Origin: Streptomyces sp. NBC_01549
Lineage (GTDB): Bacteria; Actinomycetota; Actinomycetes; Streptomycetales; Streptomycetaceae
Direction of reading: 5' to 3'
Assembly: GCF_026339955.1 (NCBI RefSeq)
Contig: NZ_JAPEPW010000003.1
Location: 372,001 to 436,000, forward strand
Length of the DNA: 64,000 nt
A program made the position numbers and the translations under genes. This document shows positions 51,853 to 61,224 of the stretch, piece after piece (positions within the stretch are counted from its first letter, which is position 1; each line of letters begins with the position of its first letter). The notes under the pieces were generated by a model that was not told where the DNA came from, made no database searches, and saw only the letters and a list, made by a program, of their open reading frames with translations.

Positions 51853-54800
51853 TGCTCCCGCGTGCCGGGGAGGATCGAAGGCCGGGCCTCGGCCGGGCCG
51901 GTGCCGCCTCCCGCATCGAGGCCGAACCGGTTCAGTTCGGCTGTGAGAACGGCGGCGACTCGCGGCAGTTCGTCGCTCTCCAGCATGTCCCAGTGGCCGC
52001 AGGCCACCGGTTCGACCGCGAAGCCGCCGCCGGCGCGGCGCTTCCAGAACGCGCGCAGCCGGGCGGCCGCCTCACCGTCCTCGTCGTCCTCCACGGCCAT
52101 GGCCTGCATGAGCACCACGCGGGCCCGCGAGTCGGGCACCACGTAGTCGAGGCCGGTCGCCTGGTGGTGGTTGTACACCGCGAGGTACCGGGCGACCTGA
52201 GCGTCGTCGATGCCCGGGTACATGCCGTTGAAGCGGACCAGCTTCTCCCGGAACTCCTCCATGTCCGTCGGCGTGACCGCGGCGTGCCGTTCCGCGTCCT
52301 GCGCGCCGCGGGTGTCGAGCAGGACCACGCTCACCCTTTCGTGCCCGGCCGCCGCCAGCTGGCGGCCCATCTCGTGGGCGATCAGCCCCCCGTAGGACAG
52401 CCCGCACAGCACCAGCGCCTCGTCCGGGCGGGGATCGACGAGCCGCAGGTACTCCTGGGCCATGGCCTCCACGGTCGGCAGGGTCGGCTCACCGGGATTG
52501 ATCCCCGGGGCCTGCAGGCCCAGCACGCCGACGTCCTCCGCGAGCGCGGTGGACAACGGCAGATAGCAGAAGGCGGTGCCGCCGGCGGGATGGACGCACA
52601 CCACGCGCTGCCGGCCGTCCCCAGCGCGGAACTCGACCAGGCTGCTGTGGCCGGCGGGCCCGGAAGTCCCGGAGAGGGCGCCGCGAACGAGCTCCGCGAG
52701 CGCCTCGATCGTGGGACGCAGCATGACGTCCCGGACCGGCAACGCCACGCCGAGCTCCTCCTGCACGGCGTGTGCCATCTTGATCGCCGAGATCGAGGTG
52801 CCGCCGAGCTCGAAGAAGTTGTCCGCGACCCCGACGTCCGGGTGCAGCAGCACGCGCCGCCAGATCCGGTACAGGGCCATCTCGACGTGGTCACGGGGTG
52901 CGGCCGTGTTGACCCGCCCGGCACGGGTCCCGGCGGCCGCGCTCAGCACCGCCTCCCGGTCCACCTTGCCGTTGCGGTTCAGCGGCAGCCGCGGGAACTC
53001 GGCGACGACCGCGGGGATCATGTAGTCCGGCAGCCGGTCCCCCAGCGCGAGACGCCATTCGTGGGGTGTCCGGGCGGGCCCGGGGTCGCGCCCCACGCCG
53101 GCCACCAGGTGCGGGTCGCCCGGCGTCCGGCGGTCGGCCAGGACGACCGCCTCCCGCACCCCGGGCACCGCCAGCAGAGCGGCCTCCACCTCGCCGGGCT
53201 CGATGCGGAAGCCCCGCAGCTTGAGCTGGTCGTCGCGGCGGCCGACGTACTGGGCGTTGCCGTCCGGCAGCCAGCGCGCCAGATCGCCGGTGCGGTAGAG
53301 GCGTTCCCCTGGCACGAACGGGTCCGGCACGAAACGCTCGTCGGTGAGGTCGGGCCGGTGCAGGTACCCGCGCGCCAGGCTCGCGCCTCCCGCGTACACC
53401 TCGCCGGGAACTCCCACGGGCACCGGGCGCATGCGGTCGTCCAGCAGGTACAGGCGCGTGCCGCGCAACGGCCGCCCGATGGGGCACGACCGCGAGCGGG
53501 CCTGCGGATCGGTGTACGCGGTGGTGTAGAGCGTGGCTTCGGTCGGTCCGTAGCCGTAGCAGACACGAAGGCCCGGCAGTTCCTCGCGCATGCGGTGCAG
53601 CGCGGCCTCCGGCAGAGACTCCACGCCGGTGAGGAGCTGGCGCAGGCTCAGCCCGGCCAGCCGCCGGGACGGGTCCTCGTCGATCCACATGATGTAGGAC
53701 GGGGGCAGGAAGGCCTGGGTCACCCGCCGCTCCCGCAGCCAGCCCATGAGGGCCCCGGGGTCGCCGCGAAGCTCGTCGGGGACGAGGTGGAGCACCGCTC
53801 CCGTCGTCAGCGGCACGAGGAGTTCGTGCACCGAAGCGTCGAAGCCGATGCTCGACCAGGCCGACGCGGCCTCGCCCGCGGCGTCGCCCATGAGCTCGCG
53901 CCAGTGGTCGAGGAGATTGACGACGCTGCCGTGGGTCACCGCCACCCCCTTGGGGCGGCCGGTCGACCCGGAGGTGTAGATGACGTAGGCCAACCGGGCA
54001 GGGTCCGGGTCGATCTGCGGCGCGTCCTCCCGCGTGCCCTCCGCCTCGACAGCGGCCAGGTCCTGCCAGAGTCCGCCGCCGGCCGCCGGGGCCCCGTGGT
54101 CGGTCAGCACCAGCGCCGGCTCGGCATCGGCCACCATGGCCGCGAGCCGTTCGGCGGGCTGCCCGGGATCGAGCGGGAGGTAGGCGGCCCCGGCCTTGAG
54201 GATGCCGAGGACCCCGACGACCAACTCGAGCGTGCGCCCGGCGTGCAGGCCCACCACCTGGCCGGGGCGGACACCGCGGGCGATCAGCGCGTTCGCCACC
54301 CGGTTGGCCCGGAGGTCCAGCGCCGCGTAGTCCACTTCCGCGTCCCCGGCGACCACCGCCGGCTGTCCGGGCCGGGTCCGCACCTGTTCCGCGAAACGCT
54401 CCAGCAGGGCGGCCGGCGCCGGTGTCACCGGGTCGCCTCCCCAGCTGAAGGCCGACAGGAGCTCCCGCTGCTCGTCCTCGTCCAGCAGGGTGAGGTCGCC
54501 GATGTCCGCCCCGGGCCGCTCGGTCATCAGCCGGAACACCCGCAGCAGTTGGCGTGCGAACCGCTCGACGGTCGTCCGGTCGAAGAGGGCGGCGGCGTAC
54601 TCGATTCCGCCGACCAGGCGCCGGCCCTCGTCGGCAAGGACCGCCACCAGGTCGAACTTCGCGGCGACGTGTGCGTCGTCCTCGCGCACCTCGACGGTCA
54701 CGCCGGGGAGTTCGAGCTCCTGCCGCATGGAGGGGACCCATGCGACCATCGTCTGGAACAGGGCCGTGCAGGCCGGACTCCGTGGCGGGTTGACCAGCTC

Positions 54801-55883
54801 CACGACCCGTTCGAAAGGCAGGTCCACATGCGCGAGGCCGTCACGCAGCCGCCGGTTCACCCGCTTCAGCGCCTCCCCGACGGTCGGTGAGCCAGACAGG
54901 TCCGCGCGCACGGCGAGGGTGTTGGCGAAGAAACCGATGAGGCCACCGACGTCCCCCTGCCGGCGGTTGGCCGTCGGGGCGCCGATCACGATGTCCTCCT
55001 GCCCGGAGAGCAGGGACAGCAGCACCGACCAGCCGGTCAGGACCGTCGTGTACAAGGAGACCCCGTGGTGCTCCGCCAGGGCTCGCAGCGCCTGGGTGAG
55101 GTCCTCGTCGACGACCACGGCCACCCGGCCGCCCCGGAAATCCTGCTCGGGCGGACGGGGCCGGTCGGTGGGCAGGGAGAGCACGGCCGGGACCCCGGCC
55201 AGCGCACCGGTCCAGTACTCGGCGTACGCGGCGGGCTCCTCTCCCGCCATCCAGTCCCACTGCCAGCGGGTGTAGTCGCTGTACTGCCACCGCAGTTCCG
55301 GCAGTGACACGTCCTGTCCGCCGTGCAGCGCGGCGTACACCGCGCTCAGCTCCCGCAGCAGCAGGGACTGGGACCAGCCGTCGAAAATGAGGTGGTGGGC
55401 CGTGAGCAGCAGGACGTGGTGGTCCTCGCCGAGCACGAGCAGGCGGCCGCGCGTCATGGCCTCCTCCCCGAGACGGAAGGGAGTGCCACCCACCGCCCGC
55501 TGCGCCTCTGCGAGGCGCTCGCCCGCGTCCGGCAGCCCTCTCAGATCCTCGACGGTGACGGGGAAGCCCGTCTCCGGGGGATCGACGACCTGGAGTGCCG
55601 AGCCCTCGGCGGGCACCAGCCGGGTGCGGAGCGCTTCGTGCCGGGCGGCGAGCAGGTGCAGCGCCTGGACGAGCAGGTTCGCGTCCAGCGGCCCCCTGAG
55701 GTCGAAGTTCATGAGCCCGTGGTACGCGGCGCTGGCCTCCCCACCCATCCGCGCCAGGACCCACAACCGCTCCTGCGCCAATGACAGGGGGGCGGGATCG
55801 GACGAGGGAACGCCGGCGGGGCCTGACGCCGATGAGGCGGACGGGGCGGACGGGAGAATTCGGGGGGTGGCAATGCGAGGCAC
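51849..55883 (-). CDS. NRPS module: C-A-PCP-TE
   Basis: 1344 residues from GTG 55883, chosen because GAAGGA lies just upstream; an in-frame ATG at 56000 lacks a ribosome site. Domains: C ~30-450 (HHLIFDGWS near 163), A ~460-985 (YTSGSTGRPKG core, YRTGDLARW), PCP ~1020-1090 (FFELGGTSI), TE ~1110-1335 (LCGLSYGG nucleophile elbow; CGHWDM His). The A pocket reads about D-A-H-S-L-G-G-L-Y, which I cannot assign. It is the first gene of the minus-strand operon. A free-standing C-A-PCP-TE next to an enzyme that already ends in TE suggests a branching step, for instance acylation of a hydroxyl of the other chain, as proposed for the depsipeptide bond of detoxins and rimosamides. Confidence 0.93.
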   Translation of the reverse strand: MPRIATPRILPSAPSASSASGPAGVPSSDPAPLSLAQERLWVLARMGGEASAAYHGLMNFDLRGPLDANLLVQALHLLAARHEALRTRLVPAEGSALQVVDPPETGFPVTVEDLRGLPDAGERLAEAQRAVGGTPFRLGEEAMTRGRLLVLGEDHHVLLLTAHHLIFDGWSQSLLLRELSAVYAALHGGQDVSLPELRWQYSDYTRWQWDWMAGEEPAAYAEYWTGALAGVPAVLSLPTDRPRPPEQDFRGGRVAVVVDEDLTQALRALAEHHGVSLYTTVLTGWSVLLSLLSGQEDIVIGAPTANRRQGDVGGLIGFFANTLAVRADLSGSPTVGEALKRVNRRLRDGLAHVDLPFERVVELVNPPRSPACTALFQTMVAWVPSMRQELELPGVTVEVREDDAHVAAKFDLVAVLADEGRRLVGGIEYAAALFDRTTVERFARQLLRVFRLMTERPGADIGDLTLLDEDEQRELLSAFSWGGDPVTPAPAALLERFAEQVRTRPGQPAVVAGDAEVDYAALDLRANRVANALIARGVRPGQVVGLHAGRTLELVVGVLGILKAGAAYLPLDPGQPAERLAAMVADAEPALVLTDHGAPAAGGGLWQDLAAVEAEGTREDAPQIDPDPARLAYVIYTSGSTGRPKGVAVTHGSVVNLLDHWRELMGDAAGEAASAWSSIGFDASVHELLVPLTTGAVLHLVPDELRGDPGALMGWLRERRVTQAFLPPSYIMWIDEDPSRRLAGLSLRQLLTGVESLPEAALHRMREELPGLRVCYGYGPTEATLYTTAYTDPQARSRSCPIGRPLRGTRLYLLDDRMRPVPVGVPGEVYAGGASLARGYLHRPDLTDERFVPDPFVPGERLYRTGDLARWLPDGNAQYVGRRDDQLKLRGFRIEPGEVEAALLAVPGVREAVVLADRRTPGDPHLVAGVGRDPGPARTPHEWRLALGDRLPDYMIPAVVAEFPRLPLNRNGKVDREAVLSAAAGTRAGRVNTAAPRDHVEMALYRIWRRVLLHPDVGVADNFFELGGTSISAIKMAHAVQEELGVALPVRDVMLRPTIEALAELVRGALSGTSGPAGHSSLVEFRAGDGRQRVVCVHPAGGTAFCYLPLSTALAEDVGVLGLQAPGINPGEPTLPTVEAMAQEYLRLVDPRPDEALVLCGLSYGGLIAHEMGRQLAAAGHERVSVVLLDTRGAQDAERHAAVTPTDMEEFREKLVRFNGMYPGIDDAQVARYLAVYNHHQATGLDYVVPDSRARVVLMQAMAVEDDEDGEAAARLRAFWKRRAGGGFAVEPVACGHWDMLESDELPRVAAVLTAELNRFGLDAGGGTGPAEARPSILPGTREQ

Positions 55884-57552
55884 AAGGTTTCCTTCATGAG
55901 AAAGGAAGACGGCGAAACGGGCGTGCGCCCCGGAAGGCGTGACGGAACGCGCACGCAAGGTCAGGAATCCGGGCGCCACGGCCGGAGGCGCGTGGGACAC
56001 GGTGCAGGGACGGCAGGTGTCCGGTCGGCGGCACCGGCGACCGGGAGCATCGCGAGGGCGACGGCTGGATGCCCGGTGGCTCCGTCAGGCCTCGCCGTGC
56101 CGGGCAGGATTCCGAGGCGCCCGTCCGGCGGCGGGCTTTCGTCGTAGGTCAGGAATTTTCATCGGCGCACCACCTGCGACGTGACGTCAGGGGTATCTGT
56201 CGAAGCAACAGGACGAGGAATATCGACGGCTAATAACGAATTAATGGTTCGTCGCGCAAAAGTAGATCCCAGACTGATTTAAAGGTCAACAGTGATGCGG
56301 GTCACACAATTTTCTGGCGCGGGGATGTTTAGATCTGCCGTGTTTCGAAAAGGGGTAAGGCGGCAATTCTGTTAAATATCCCCACCCTTCCCGTCATGGG
56401 GAACCGGGCGAGTGAGGTCCGGTGCACGCCGAAAAGGCGTGCGGTCCGGTGATGCCGACGCCCCCGACCTCGGCGCGGGTTGTCGAAACCCGCGCGCCTT
56501 CCGGCCCGTCCACGCGCGGTGGGCTGCACGGTTTCGCCGAAGTGAAGCCTTGACGGGGCGGAGATCTTCATTACGCTGAAGCGACTTGAGATTCGCGGAG
56601 GCGCTCATGGGCAAGGCCCGAGCTGGTGCGGTCGCGGGTGCGGCGGCGTCCCGTGCGTCCCTCGCGGTGGACGGGGCGGTGCGTGTCGTGTTCGCACGGT
56701 TGCGCCCCGCAGGGGCTGGGCGGCGTGACCTGGGGGAGAAGCCCGGTCGTCGCCGGCGGGACCGGGAGAGGGGCGGCCGATGCGGTGTTCACCGGGCAGG
56801 TCCGGCGGGCGCATGCCCTCGATATTCCGGTGGGCCGGCTGTTCGGCACCATCCGACGGGACCATCGGTTTCCGGCTGTCCGGGAGAACGAATGGCGCCG
56901 TCCGGAAAATCGCGGCCCGGGCGGGGAAGGCGATACCGTATATGATCTGCCGGCCCCGACCTGTCCGGCGTATGGGAAATCTCTGGGTGCGCACTCCACC
57001 GGGGCGTGATGCCGAGGAATTTCCCTTCTCGTGCGGCGTTGAAGCGGAAGGCATCATCTCCGACTGAATGCACATTCGTCCGGACAGGTTCGCCATGAAT
57101 GGTCCCGGGCGACTCCATGGCGATGTCTCCCGACTGTCCCGTACCGGCCCGGCGTGGGAAGGTGAACCCGGTGCCGAGGAACGCAAGCCATGGGCTGATC
57201 CCCCCTTTTTACGAGACCAGATCCTCGACGGACCTGCCAGGTTCACTGCCTCTCCTCCGCCCGTTCCTCGCGGCAGGCCCCTCGGGTCCCGGCTCCCGGG
57301 ACCCCGTGCGAGTTCCCGCCGCGGCGGCGCCGGCCGCCGACAGCGGTGTCACCGTCCGGGAACCCGCCCTCGAGCAGATCCGACTCCGGCTGCCCGGGCA
57401 GGACCCGGCCCGGGCGTTGCCCCCTCCCCGCACACCGTTACCGACCCCCCCGGCCGATCCGGGCAACCCAGTGGAGGCCCACGCATGAGTGTCCGCCGAG
57501 ACCGAGAGGTCACACCCCTGTTCCTGAGGACTGCGGAAAGGACGGTCCTTTG
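55884..57552. promoter_or_regulatory. 1.67-kb divergent non-coding region with AT-rich island
   Basis: It separates the minus-strand megasynthase operon from the plus-strand CoA-transferase operon. No convincing gene is present. At 56200-56380 the composition drops sharply in GC (CTAATAACGAATTAATGG, ACTGATTTAAAGG, CACACAATTTTCTGG, GTTAAATATCCCC), unlike anything else nearby. This is the likely site of both promoters and of a regulator-binding region. No regulator gene lies in the cluster, so control may come from elsewhere. Confidence 0.55.
57537..57551 (+). promoter_or_regulatory. Palindrome covering the ribosome site of the CoA-transferase gene
   Basis: AAAGGACGGTCCTTT is a perfect inverted repeat (6-bp stem, 3-nt loop) that contains the only Shine-Dalgarno-like sequence (AAAGGA) before ATG 57553. 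In mRNA it could hide the ribosome site. It could also be a protein operator. Confidence 0.4.
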
Positions 57553-58743
57553 ATGAGCACCGACGGCCTGCCCCTGGACGGTGTGACCGTCCTCGACTTC
57601 ACCCAGGTCTTCATGGGTCCCAGCTGTACCCAGATGCTGGGTGACTACGGCGCTGACGTGATCAAGATCGAGCGCCCCGGAACCGGCGACCTCTCCCGGA
57701 CGTCCTTCCCGGACCGGGACGGGCTGGACGGACCGATCTTCCTCGCCATCAACCGGAACAAGCGCAGCGTCTGCGTCGACGTCCGCGCACCCGAGGGCAA
57801 GGAAGTGATTCTGCGCCTGGTCCGCACGGCCGACGTGGTGGTGAGCAACTTCCGCGGCGGTGTGATGGAACGGCTCGGTTTCGGCTACGAAGAGCTGCGG
57901 GCGATCAACCCTCGTCTCATCTGGGCCTCCGGCACCGGTTTCGGCATCGCCGGACCGTACAGCCACAAGGGCGGCCAGGACGTGATAAGCCAGGCCTACT
58001 CCGGGGTGATGTGGCGCCGCGAGTCACCGGACCTACCGCTGTCCGTCTACCCCACACCGTTGGGCGACTACACCACCGGGATGCATCTGCTGCAGGGCAT
58101 TCTGCTCGCGCTGTTCACCCGGACCAGGACCGGGGAGGGCCAGAAGGTCGAAGTCGCCATGTACGACTCGATGCTGCACATGCAGATGCAGGAGGCCTGC
58201 GCGCAGCTGAACCGCGGCTACGAGGTCAACTGGGCCGCCATGCCGCTCAGCGGTGTCTTCCCGACCACGGACGGCGCGGTCTGCATGGTCGGGGCGTTCA
58301 AGGAGAACCCGCTGCGCGCGGTCTGCACAGCCCTGGAGATGGACGAGGACCTCTCGCTGCGCGAGGAGTACTCCACCATGGAGGCGCAGTTCCAACGACG
58401 CCCGCAGCTCCAGGCGATCTTCCGGCAGCGATACGCCACCAACGTCACGGACCACTGGATCCAACGACTGGAGGAGCAGGACATCCTCTGCGCCCCGGTG
58501 CGTACCCTGGAAGAGGCCCTCGCCGACGAGCAGACCGCGGTCAACGGCATGGTCGTGGAGATGAACCACCCGGTGGCCGGCACGGTCAGGGCGGTCGCCG
58601 CGCCCATCCTGCTCTCCGGCGCCCGCATGACCGTCCGCCGCTGCCCGCCGCAGCTCGGTGAGCACAGTTCCGAAGTCCTCAGGGAACACGGCTTCGACGA
58701 CGCCCGGATCGCTGCGCTGGTGGAGGGCGGTGTCCTGCGGTGA
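57553..58743 (+). CDS. Class III CoA-transferase (CaiB/BaiF family)
   Basis: A 396-residue protein. The N-terminal LDGVTVLDFTQVFMGPSCTQ-MLGDYGADVIKIERP and FLAINRNKRSVCVDVRAPEG are family hallmarks. The catalytic Asp is in HKGGQDVISQAYSGVMWRRE (about residue 144), where these enzymes form an aspartyl-CoA anhydride. The Gly-rich and Q/E-x-V-x-V-A-M-x-D-S segment (GQKVEVAMYDSMLHMQMQEA) follows. It overlaps the enoyl-CoA hydratase gene by GTGA. Together they could form or process an acyl-CoA for the product's side chain, as in the 'enoyl' branch of the detoxin family. Transcribed divergently from the megasynthases. Confidence 0.93.
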   Translation: MSTDGLPLDGVTVLDFTQVFMGPSCTQMLGDYGADVIKIERPGTGDLSRTSFPDRDGLDGPIFLAINRNKRSVCVDVRAPEGKEVILRLVRTADVVVSNFRGGVMERLGFGYEELRAINPRLIWASGTGFGIAGPYSHKGGQDVISQAYSGVMWRRESPDLPLSVYPTPLGDYTTGMHLLQGILLALFTRTRTGEGQKVEVAMYDSMLHMQMQEACAQLNRGYEVNWAAMPLSGVFPTTDGAVCMVGAFKENPLRAVCTALEMDEDLSLREEYSTMEAQFQRRPQLQAIFRQRYATNVTDHWIQRLEEQDILCAPVRTLEEALADEQTAVNGMVVEMNHPVAGTVRAVAAPILLSGARMTVRRCPPQLGEHSSEVLREHGFDDARIAALVEGGVLR

Positions 58744-59540
58744 CCGCGGCGCCCTCCACGGACGAGGTGCGCCTGGAGATCGACCAGCACGTCGCCCGTG
58801 TGACCATCGACCGGCCCCAGGTGCTCAACGCCGTCGGCGCCAGGACGCTTCAGCAACTCAACGAGACCTGGGAACGCATCGAGTCGGACCCCGGGGTCCG
58901 TGTCGTCGTCCTGACCGGCGGGGGCGACCGGGCCTTCTGCACCGGCGCCGACATGTCCGCCGAAGAGGTCGGCAGGACCGGCTTGGAGTACTGGGCCGCT
59001 CTCGACCCCAACGGTTTCGGCGGCCTGTCCCTGCGCACCACCCTCGACGTCCCGGTGATCGCCCGGGTGAACGGGTACGCCCTCGGCGGCGGCATGGAGA
59101 TGGTCCTGGGATGCGACATCGTGGTCGCAGCCGACCACGCCCAGTTCGGGCTCACCGAGCCCCGTGTCGGACGCGTCCCGCTCGACGGAGGAGTCACCCA
59201 GCTTGTCCGCCGTATGTCCCATACCCGGGCGATGAGCCTGCTGCTCACCGGGCGGCGGGCGAGCGCGGCTGAGCTCGCCGGGATGGGACTGGTCAACGAG
59301 GTGGTGCCGGCCGAGCAGTTGGACGAGGCGGTCAACCGCTGGGTCGCCGACGTTCTCGCATGCGCTCCCACCTCGCTGCGCGCCATCAAGCAGATGGTGC
59401 AGCGCACCGCGCATCTGACCAGTCAGGAGGCGCGGGCGACCCGGCTGCCGGCGCTGATGGCAGCCCTGGACAGCGAGGACAGCCGCGAGGGCGTCCGCGC
59501 CTTCCAGGAGAAACGCCCACCGAACTGGCCCGGGCACTGA
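58740..59540 (+). CDS. Enoyl-CoA hydratase/isomerase
   Basis: A 266-residue crotonase-fold protein starting at GTG within the CoA-transferase stop. VARVTIDRPQVLNAVGARTL, VVVLTGGGDRAFCTGADMSA (first oxyanion segment) and GYALGGGMEMVLGCDIVVAA (second oxyanion, GGG-M-E) with FGLTEPRVGRVPLDGG carry the family signature. The first catalytic Glu (GGGMEM) is present; the second position, usually Glu in E-x-x-x-G, is R-V-G-R-V-P-L-D-G-G, so hydration versus isomerisation is open. It probably tailors the acyl-CoA that becomes the side chain. An enoyl-CoA hydratase defines one published clade of detoxin/rimosamide-type clusters. Confidence 0.93.
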   Translation: MTAAPSTDEVRLEIDQHVARVTIDRPQVLNAVGARTLQQLNETWERIESDPGVRVVVLTGGGDRAFCTGADMSAEEVGRTGLEYWAALDPNGFGGLSLRTTLDVPVIARVNGYALGGGMEMVLGCDIVVAADHAQFGLTEPRVGRVPLDGGVTQLVRRMSHTRAMSLLLTGRRASAAELAGMGLVNEVVPAEQLDEAVNRWVADVLACAPTSLRAIKQMVQRTAHLTSQEARATRLPALMAALDSEDSREGVRAFQEKRPPNWPGH

Positions 59541-59971
59541 ACCGCCAGCGATCACCGGCAGCAGGGGAGGGGTCCGGCCGGCCGGTCACACGCCGGCTGT
59601 CACCCCGGGTGTCGCGCAACGCGCCTGCGGCCAGTGCCGGAGCCGTGCCGCCGGCTGACATCTTCCCGGCCGCCGACGAGGCGGGCGTCCTCGACGGGCG
59701 AGTGCGTCCGGGCGCGCCGCGCGACTCCTCGCCCGACCCGACGCCCGGGCCTGCCCGGCGATCTGCTGCTCGACGCCATGCGCGTCCTGGCGGTCCCCCG
59801 GCGGGACAGCCACGGCTCGCCGACGTCACCCACCGCTCGAAACCCCCCCACCGCTCCACTGCGCGCCGGCGTGCCGGTGTCTTCCCGGCGAATCCCCTGA
59901 ACGGAGCGTCAGGCGCCGCTAAAGTGGCCGGTCCAGGGCCGGGGTGTTCGGTACGGGGCTAGGGGGAATGT
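59541..59971. other. Non-coding gap after the biosynthetic cluster
   Basis: About 430 bp with no credible gene on either strand. It marks the right edge of the cluster; the lipoprotein gene beyond it is probably unrelated. Confidence 0.4.
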
Positions 59972-60781
59972 GTGAACCGACCTTATGGCGGCGTCCGGTC
60001 CCGGGTGGCCGCACTGGCCGCCGCGGGACTGCTGCTGGCCGGCTGCTCGGGCGGCGGCCCGGACGACGGCGACTCGGCGGCGAGCCCGGCCCCGGCCGAG
60101 TCCACTGTCTCCGCCACGGGTTCGCCGGCGGTGGGCACGTCGTCCTCGGCCCGGAGCACGCCCCCGCCGCCGTATCCGACGGACGCCGCGGGCTGCCACC
60201 GTGACCGGGGCTGGAGCGATCTGCGGGCCGCCGCCTGGGTGGAGAACCTGCAACTCGGTTCGCCGACCGGGACGTGGGGCGACGTCCCGTTCAACAAGGC
60301 CCTCACCGGCTTCAACGGCCCGCTCTGCGACTCGGTGACCGTCCAGGTGCAGTACTGGCGGATCACCTACCGTTCCATCGGCGCGGGCGCGTCGGACCCC
60401 GGCCACTACGCGTTCAGCCTCGCACCGCAGTGGCGCGGGCACATCGGCCTGGACGGCCGCGCCGTCAAGCACCTGCACGCCCCGAAGAAGACCGGATCGG
60501 TCGAGCCGAGTGCGTGCGTCGGCTACCTGCGGGCGGTCTACACCGGCGCCGCACTCACCGACAGGGAGCTGCCGTCGGAGATCGACAGCGGCGGACTCAT
60601 CGGCCAGTCGGTGTCGTTCCCGACCAAGCGGGTCGCCGAGTCCCAGGTGCTGGAGCCCACCGCACCGCAGACCTGCGACCGCTTCGGCCACCCGGTCACC
60701 CCGCCCTCGCCCGGCGCCGGCATCCCGGGCCTGCCCGGCGCGGCACCGACCAGCATCCCGCCGCTGATGCCGAAGTCCTAG
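59972..60781 (+). CDS. Lipoprotein of unknown function
   Basis: A 269-residue protein from GTG 59972. The signal VAALAAAGLLLAGCSGG ends in a perfect lipobox (L-A-G-C, Cys at about 26), followed by a disordered Ser/Thr/Pro linker (DSAASPAPAESTVSATGSPA). The folded part (DRGWSDLRAAAWVENLQLGS, VQVQYWRITYRSIGAGASDP, CVGYLRAVYTGAALTDRELP, SVSFPTKRVAESQVLEPTAP) has four cysteines and a beta-rich pattern. It resembles surface lipoproteins of Streptomyces but no domain is recognised. It sits between the cluster and the CRISPR-like array. Confidence 0.8.
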   Translation: MNRPYGGVRSRVAALAAAGLLLAGCSGGGPDDGDSAASPAPAESTVSATGSPAVGTSSSARSTPPPPYPTDAAGCHRDRGWSDLRAAAWVENLQLGSPTGTWGDVPFNKALTGFNGPLCDSVTVQVQYWRITYRSIGAGASDPGHYAFSLAPQWRGHIGLDGRAVKHLHAPKKTGSVEPSACVGYLRAVYTGAALTDRELPSEIDSGGLIGQSVSFPTKRVAESQVLEPTAPQTCDRFGHPVTPPSPGAGIPGLPGAAPTSIPPLMPKS

Positions 60782-60920
60782 ACGCGCTCCGCCGGACGGT
60801 TCCGGGGCCCGCCACCCCGGTGGCTGGCGAGGCCCCCGCCCTGGGTCGGCCGAAGTGGGGGTGACGGGCGGTCCCGCTCGGCCCACCCCGGTGGAGGGAC
60901 CGGGGTGGGCCCGGTCCCCG

Positions 60921-61177
60921 CATCCCCCCGGTCTCCGGGCCGAGCGAGGATCGCAACTGGTTCTCCCGGGACCTCGGCGCGCTCTACATCCGCGTGGCGG
61001 TCGGCCGCCGGGCCGGCCGGGGATCGCAATGTCAGCAGCTTCACCGTGCACGGCACGTGCGAGTCGAGGCGGTCGGCCTCGGGGCCGGCCGGGGATCGCA
61101 ACCTCGGCGTGAAGGTGGCCGCCTACGCCCGCATCGACATGTGGCGGGAGGCCACCGGGCCGGCCAGGGATCGCAAC
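60921..61177 (+). CRISPR. Short decayed CRISPR-like array, four repeats
   Basis: Four ~37-nt units end at 60957, 61030, 61102 and 61177, all closing with GGATCGCAA(C/T). Units 2-4 share GGCGG near the start and GGGCCGGCC in the centre; unit 1 is the most divergent. Spacers are 36, 35 and 38 nt (60958-60993, 61031-61065, 61103-61140). Length, period (72-75 bp) and the GGATCGCAAC end fit the 36-37-nt repeat class of actinobacterial arrays. Unusually, repeats differ among themselves. No cas genes are in the window, and an IS6-type element starts 48 bp after the last repeat. Confidence 0.6.
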
Positions 61178-61224
61178 ATCAGCCGAGTCCGCAGCGTCAG
61201 CACCGGGTGCCCAGGTGATGATCG

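Noticed and set aside
51735..54890. A 1051-codon plus-strand open frame within the NRPS gene
   Set aside because: Same reason: a shadow of the minus-strand gene with Gly/Arg/His/Gln-rich composition.
56586..57100. Possible small genes in the divergent control region
   Set aside because: Several short frames exist, but none has a ribosome site, a domain or a gene-like composition; frames on both strands are equally Arg/Pro-rich.
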